The translations under genes and the position numbers were made by a program. From Dehalococcoidia bacterium (GTDB lineage: Bacteria; Chloroflexota; Dehalococcoidia; Bin125), in contig JAJDXE010000004.1 in assembly GCA_022825265.1 (NCBI GenBank), positions 206,341 through 270,340 of the forward strand: a DNA stretch of 64,000 nucleotides, given 5' to 3'. The notes under the pieces were generated by a model that was given only the letters and a program-made list of their open reading frames with translations, did no database searches and was not told the DNA's origin. Shown here piece by piece: positions 61,023 through 64,000 of the stretch (within the stretch, counting starts at the first letter, position 1; every line of letters begins with the position of its first letter).

Positions 61023-61870
61023 CGCTGTTCAATCATCGCGAGGAAATCGGTCTCGGACATGATCTCCAATCTCTGGCCCTGGGCTAATCGGCGTGTCGCA
61101 CCCTGGTGCTGGCTCGATTGCCGCTCTCGTCGCCACTCGTCATCGCCCAGCACCAGGATCGTCGTGCGGTTGCCCAATCTCTGATGGACCTGAGAGCCCT
61201 GGCGCTGCAGCTCCTTCTTCAGTCCTGGATGAGTGGAGCGCAGTTTTGATTCGTTGGAGAACACCACAACGTCGCCGACTAGCACTCGATACTCATCCTG
61301 GAACAACCCAAGTTGTACGCCGCTCTCTGTGTCCAGGATGCGGCGGGCGAACGCTGGGACAACCTCCTCGCCGAGCCGTTCCGAAGCAGCGAGATAGACC
61401 GCTCCGGCCGCCCGCGCGTCATCAAGCGCGTGGTGATGCCGCTCAAGCTCGTAGCCCATGAGATCGCACAAGTTCCGGAGGCCGTATCCGCCTGGCCCGA
61501 CGTGAGGCCATGCGTGGCGGGCCATCGCCAGCGAGTCAATGAAATCCGACGCAAGCGGCTGCATCGCCCATCGATCCGTGGCCTTCGCGATGGCGCTGCG
61601 GTCGAAGGGACCGTGATGCACGATCGGATCACTGCCTACGAACCCGACTAGTTCAGGCGAAACCTCTTCGAACGTGGGCTGACCGTCGATGTCCCGTTCA
61701 CGAATTCCGTGAATGTCGATGTTCCTCCAGTAGAAATCATCGAGAGGATCGATCAGCCGATACCAATGCTCGGCAACCAGGCCATCCTTGAAGCGCGCCG
61801 CGCCAATGGCGCAGATCGACGCGTAGTCCGGATTCGCTGTCTCCACATCGAGAGCCACAAAGGTGTGCAT
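61019..61870 (-). CDS. DnaQ-like 3'-5' exonuclease with BRCT-like C-terminal region
   Basis: FVALDVETANPDYASICAIGAARF, HHGPFDRSAI, HHALDDARAAGAVYL; C-terminal VVVFSNESK...LVLGDDEW...EIMSETDFL. Confidence 0.88.
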   Translation of the reverse strand: MHTFVALDVETANPDYASICAIGAARFKDGLVAEHWYRLIDPLDDFYWRNIDIHGIRERDIDGQPTFEEVSPELVGFVGSDPIVHHGPFDRSAIAKATDRWAMQPLASDFIDSLAMARHAWPHVGPGGYGLRNLCDLMGYELERHHHALDDARAAGAVYLAASERLGEEVVPAFARRILDTESGVQLGLFQDEYRVLVGDVVVFSNESKLRSTHPGLKKELQRQGSQVHQRLGNRTTILVLGDDEWRRERQSSQHQGATRRLAQGQRLEIMSETDFLAMIEQR

Positions 61871-61907
61871 CGTGTGGAAACTATAGAAGATGAGCCAACG
61901 TGCCCTG

Positions 61908-64000
61908 CTATGGCTTCGCCTGCGCCATGGCAAACTCCCGACACGCCCGAGCCCGCTTCGCCTCGTCCAGCGACTCGCGCAGGGGGCGCGAGAGCACCAC
62001 GAGCTCGTCGCCCAGCTCCTCCAGCAGCGTTTCCGAGCGCTCGATCACACGGTCGGACGGCGCCATCTGGCCGGGGTACATCGCGCCGAAGAATCGCGAG
62101 GCGTATTCCTTGTCGCGCTTGTCGAAGACCGAGCGGACTTCGTCGAAGAAGCGATCGACGTAGCCGTCGAGCAACTCCGCTTGCGGCCGCCACCAGAAGC
62201 CGTGCATCGAGGCGGTCAGCATCTGCAACGACGCCTCCGTGTCCTCCTGGTACCGAGTCCACGCTTCGGCTTTCACCGACGCGTCGGCCCGCGACGTTCG
62301 GATTTGTTCGGCAGCCCGCCGTCCGCGGTCGGAGCCATCCCGCTCCAATTCCGCGTCGAGCCGCTCGAAGCCGCCCTCGACGCTGTACGCGGTGGCCTTG
62401 GTCACCAGCGACCAGCGCATGTCCTGATCCAGCTCGAAGCCGTCGATTCCGGTGCCCTCGTCGACCAGCGCCAGCGCCTCCTCGATGTGCTCAACGGTCT
62501 GCGCCGCACCGATCATCACCCGAGACCACATGATCCGGAAATCCTGCTCGGTCGCCGAGAAGAGTTGCTCGCGAGCGAAGCGGTACAGGCCCGCCGCGCT
62601 CTTCAGGCGCAGGTCGTCGGGCAGGTAGGAGCCGACCGCGTGCAGTGCGTTGTAGGCGACGGTTTGGGCAATCTCCAGCGTGCTTTCCGAGGCCAGCTTG
62701 TCCGTTGCCAGCGCCGCGTAGTCGGCCGCCGAGAACTGCTGGTCTCGGACCATGTCCCAGAGCGTGTGCCAGAGCAGTAGCCGCTGGAAGCCATCGGGGA
62801 AGCGGTCGAGTTCTTGTTGCACGAATGCGAGCGTGCGCTCGTCCAGCGCGATCTTGGCGAAGGCGTGGTCGTCGTGGTTGGGGAAGACGGCAGCCGGCGC
62901 GGCAGCGCCTGACAGCTCCTCAATCACCGTCGACGCGCCGTCGATATCGACCGGCTGCGCGTCGCGAAGCCGAGGCCCGTCGTCCGAGCGGTCGTAGACC
63001 GCAATCTCGGTCCGATGAGGTCGCAGCGTCGGATGCTCGGCCGGCGCGGTCTGCTGGATCGTGAAGGAGTTGACCGCGCCCTCGGCGACGTCCCACTGCG
63101 GCGCGATGGTGTTGACGCCAGCCGATTCCAGCCATAGCTCTGACCATCGGCCAAGCTCACGCCCCGAGCCTCGCTCCAGCGCCGCCAGGAACTCGGCCAG
63201 CGTCGTGTTGCCCCAGGCGTGGGTCTGGAAGTAGTCGCGCATCCCGTCGCGGAAGCCGTCCGCGCCCAGGAACGCCACGAGTTGCTTCAGCACCGCCGCA
63301 CCCTTGCCGTAGGTGATCCCGTCGAAGTTGAGGAACGTCGCGTCGGTGTCAGGCACGTCGCCCGCGATCGGATGCGTCGTCGGCAACTGATCCTGCTCGT
63401 AGGCCCAGGCCTTCATCCGCGCATGGAACGCCGACCAGGCGCTCTCCGACCAGCGGGTGGCGTGCTCCATCGCCAGGTAGGCCATGTAGGTCGCAAACGA
63501 CTCGTTCAGCCAGAGGTCGTTCCACCAGCGCATCGTGACCAGGTCGCCAAACCACATGTGCGCCATCTCGTGCAGCACGACCTCGGCCCGGTTGAGCCGC
63601 TGGATCTCCGTCGGCGGGTCGCGGAAGATCATCCGCTCGGAGAACGTGATGCAGCCCACGTTCTCCATCGCGCCCATGTTGAACTCCGGCACAAAGACCT
63701 GGTCGTACTTGTCGAACGGGTAGCGGAAATCGAAGAACTCCGAGAAAAACGTCAACCCGTCCCGCGTGACCTGGAAAAACTCGTCCGGGTCGAAGAACGG
63801 CGCAATCGACTCCCGGCAGAGCACCCCGAGCGATGTCTCGCCCGCCGCGTCCGACCACGTGTCTTCGTACCGCTTGTACGGCCCGGCGATGAACGCATAC
63901 AGATAGGTCGAAATCCGCGGCGTCTCCGTAAACACATGCGTCGTCCGACCCGCGCCCGCGTCCGACGACGAGACCACCGGATAGTTCGCCGCCACTTCCC
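61908..64000 (-). CDS. pepN: M1 family aminopeptidase N (N-terminus beyond window)
   Basis: FNMGAMENVG, VVLHEMAHMWFGDLVTMRWWNDLWLNESFATYMAY (HExxH...E); open reading continues through the window edge. Confidence 0.95.
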   Translation of the reverse strand, partial: EVAANYPVVSSSDAGAGRTTHVFTETPRISTYLYAFIAGPYKRYEDTWSDAAGETSLGVLCRESIAPFFDPDEFFQVTRDGLTFFSEFFDFRYPFDKYDQVFVPEFNMGAMENVGCITFSERMIFRDPPTEIQRLNRAEVVLHEMAHMWFGDLVTMRWWNDLWLNESFATYMAYLAMEHATRWSESAWSAFHARMKAWAYEQDQLPTTHPIAGDVPDTDATFLNFDGITYGKGAAVLKQLVAFLGADGFRDGMRDYFQTHAWGNTTLAEFLAALERGSGRELGRWSELWLESAGVNTIAPQWDVAEGAVNSFTIQQTAPAEHPTLRPHRTEIAVYDRSDDGPRLRDAQPVDIDGASTVIEELSGAAAPAAVFPNHDDHAFAKIALDERTLAFVQQELDRFPDGFQRLLLWHTLWDMVRDQQFSAADYAALATDKLASESTLEIAQTVAYNALHAVGSYLPDDLRLKSAAGLYRFAREQLFSATEQDFRIMWSRVMIGAAQTVEHIEEALALVDEGTGIDGFELDQDMRWSLVTKATAYSVEGGFERLDAELERDGSDRGRRAAEQIRTSRADASVKAEAWTRYQEDTEASLQMLTASMHGFWWRPQAELLDGYVDRFFDEVRSVFDKRDKEYASRFFGAMYPGQMAPSDRVIERSETLLEELGDELVVLSRPLRESLDEAKRARACREFAMAQAKP

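Overview
This is a 64 kb window of a high-GC bacterial chromosome, densely coded, with about 65 supportable protein genes, one tRNA (tRNA-Pro, CGG anticodon), one c-di-AMP (ydaO/yuaA) riboswitch and several hairpin repeat elements. I see no IS element, prophage, CRISPR array or rRNA. Gene content is dominated by acyl-CoA chemistry: an acyl-CoA dehydrogenase, two enoyl-CoA hydratases, an acetyl-CoA hydrolase/transferase family protein, a biotin carboxylase/BCCP subunit, and seven CaiB/BaiF family III CoA-transferase genes (nine domains, two genes being double-domain fusions, all on the minus strand). There is also a tandem SDR triplication, KatG, an enolase-superfamily dehydratase, an amidohydrolase and several peptidases. 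The content resembles catabolic Chloroflexota (SAR202/Dehalococcoidia-like) or Actinomycetota, but I cannot assign taxonomy from this window alone. Main points for follow-up: (1) an apparently orphan c-di-AMP riboswitch with no recognisable downstream gene before a strong hairpin and an opposing gene; (2) a J-domain (HPD intact) fused to a flavin-reductase domain; (3) a split PurH pathway, with a stand-alone AICAR transformylase and a separate PurO-type IMP cyclohydrolase; (4) a type IV-like restriction nuclease gene followed by a decayed duplicate of its own 3' end; (5) the CaiB/BaiF expansion, including a fusion whose second half lacks acidic residues in the motif after GxGQ. All calls were made by reading the sequence, without database searches.
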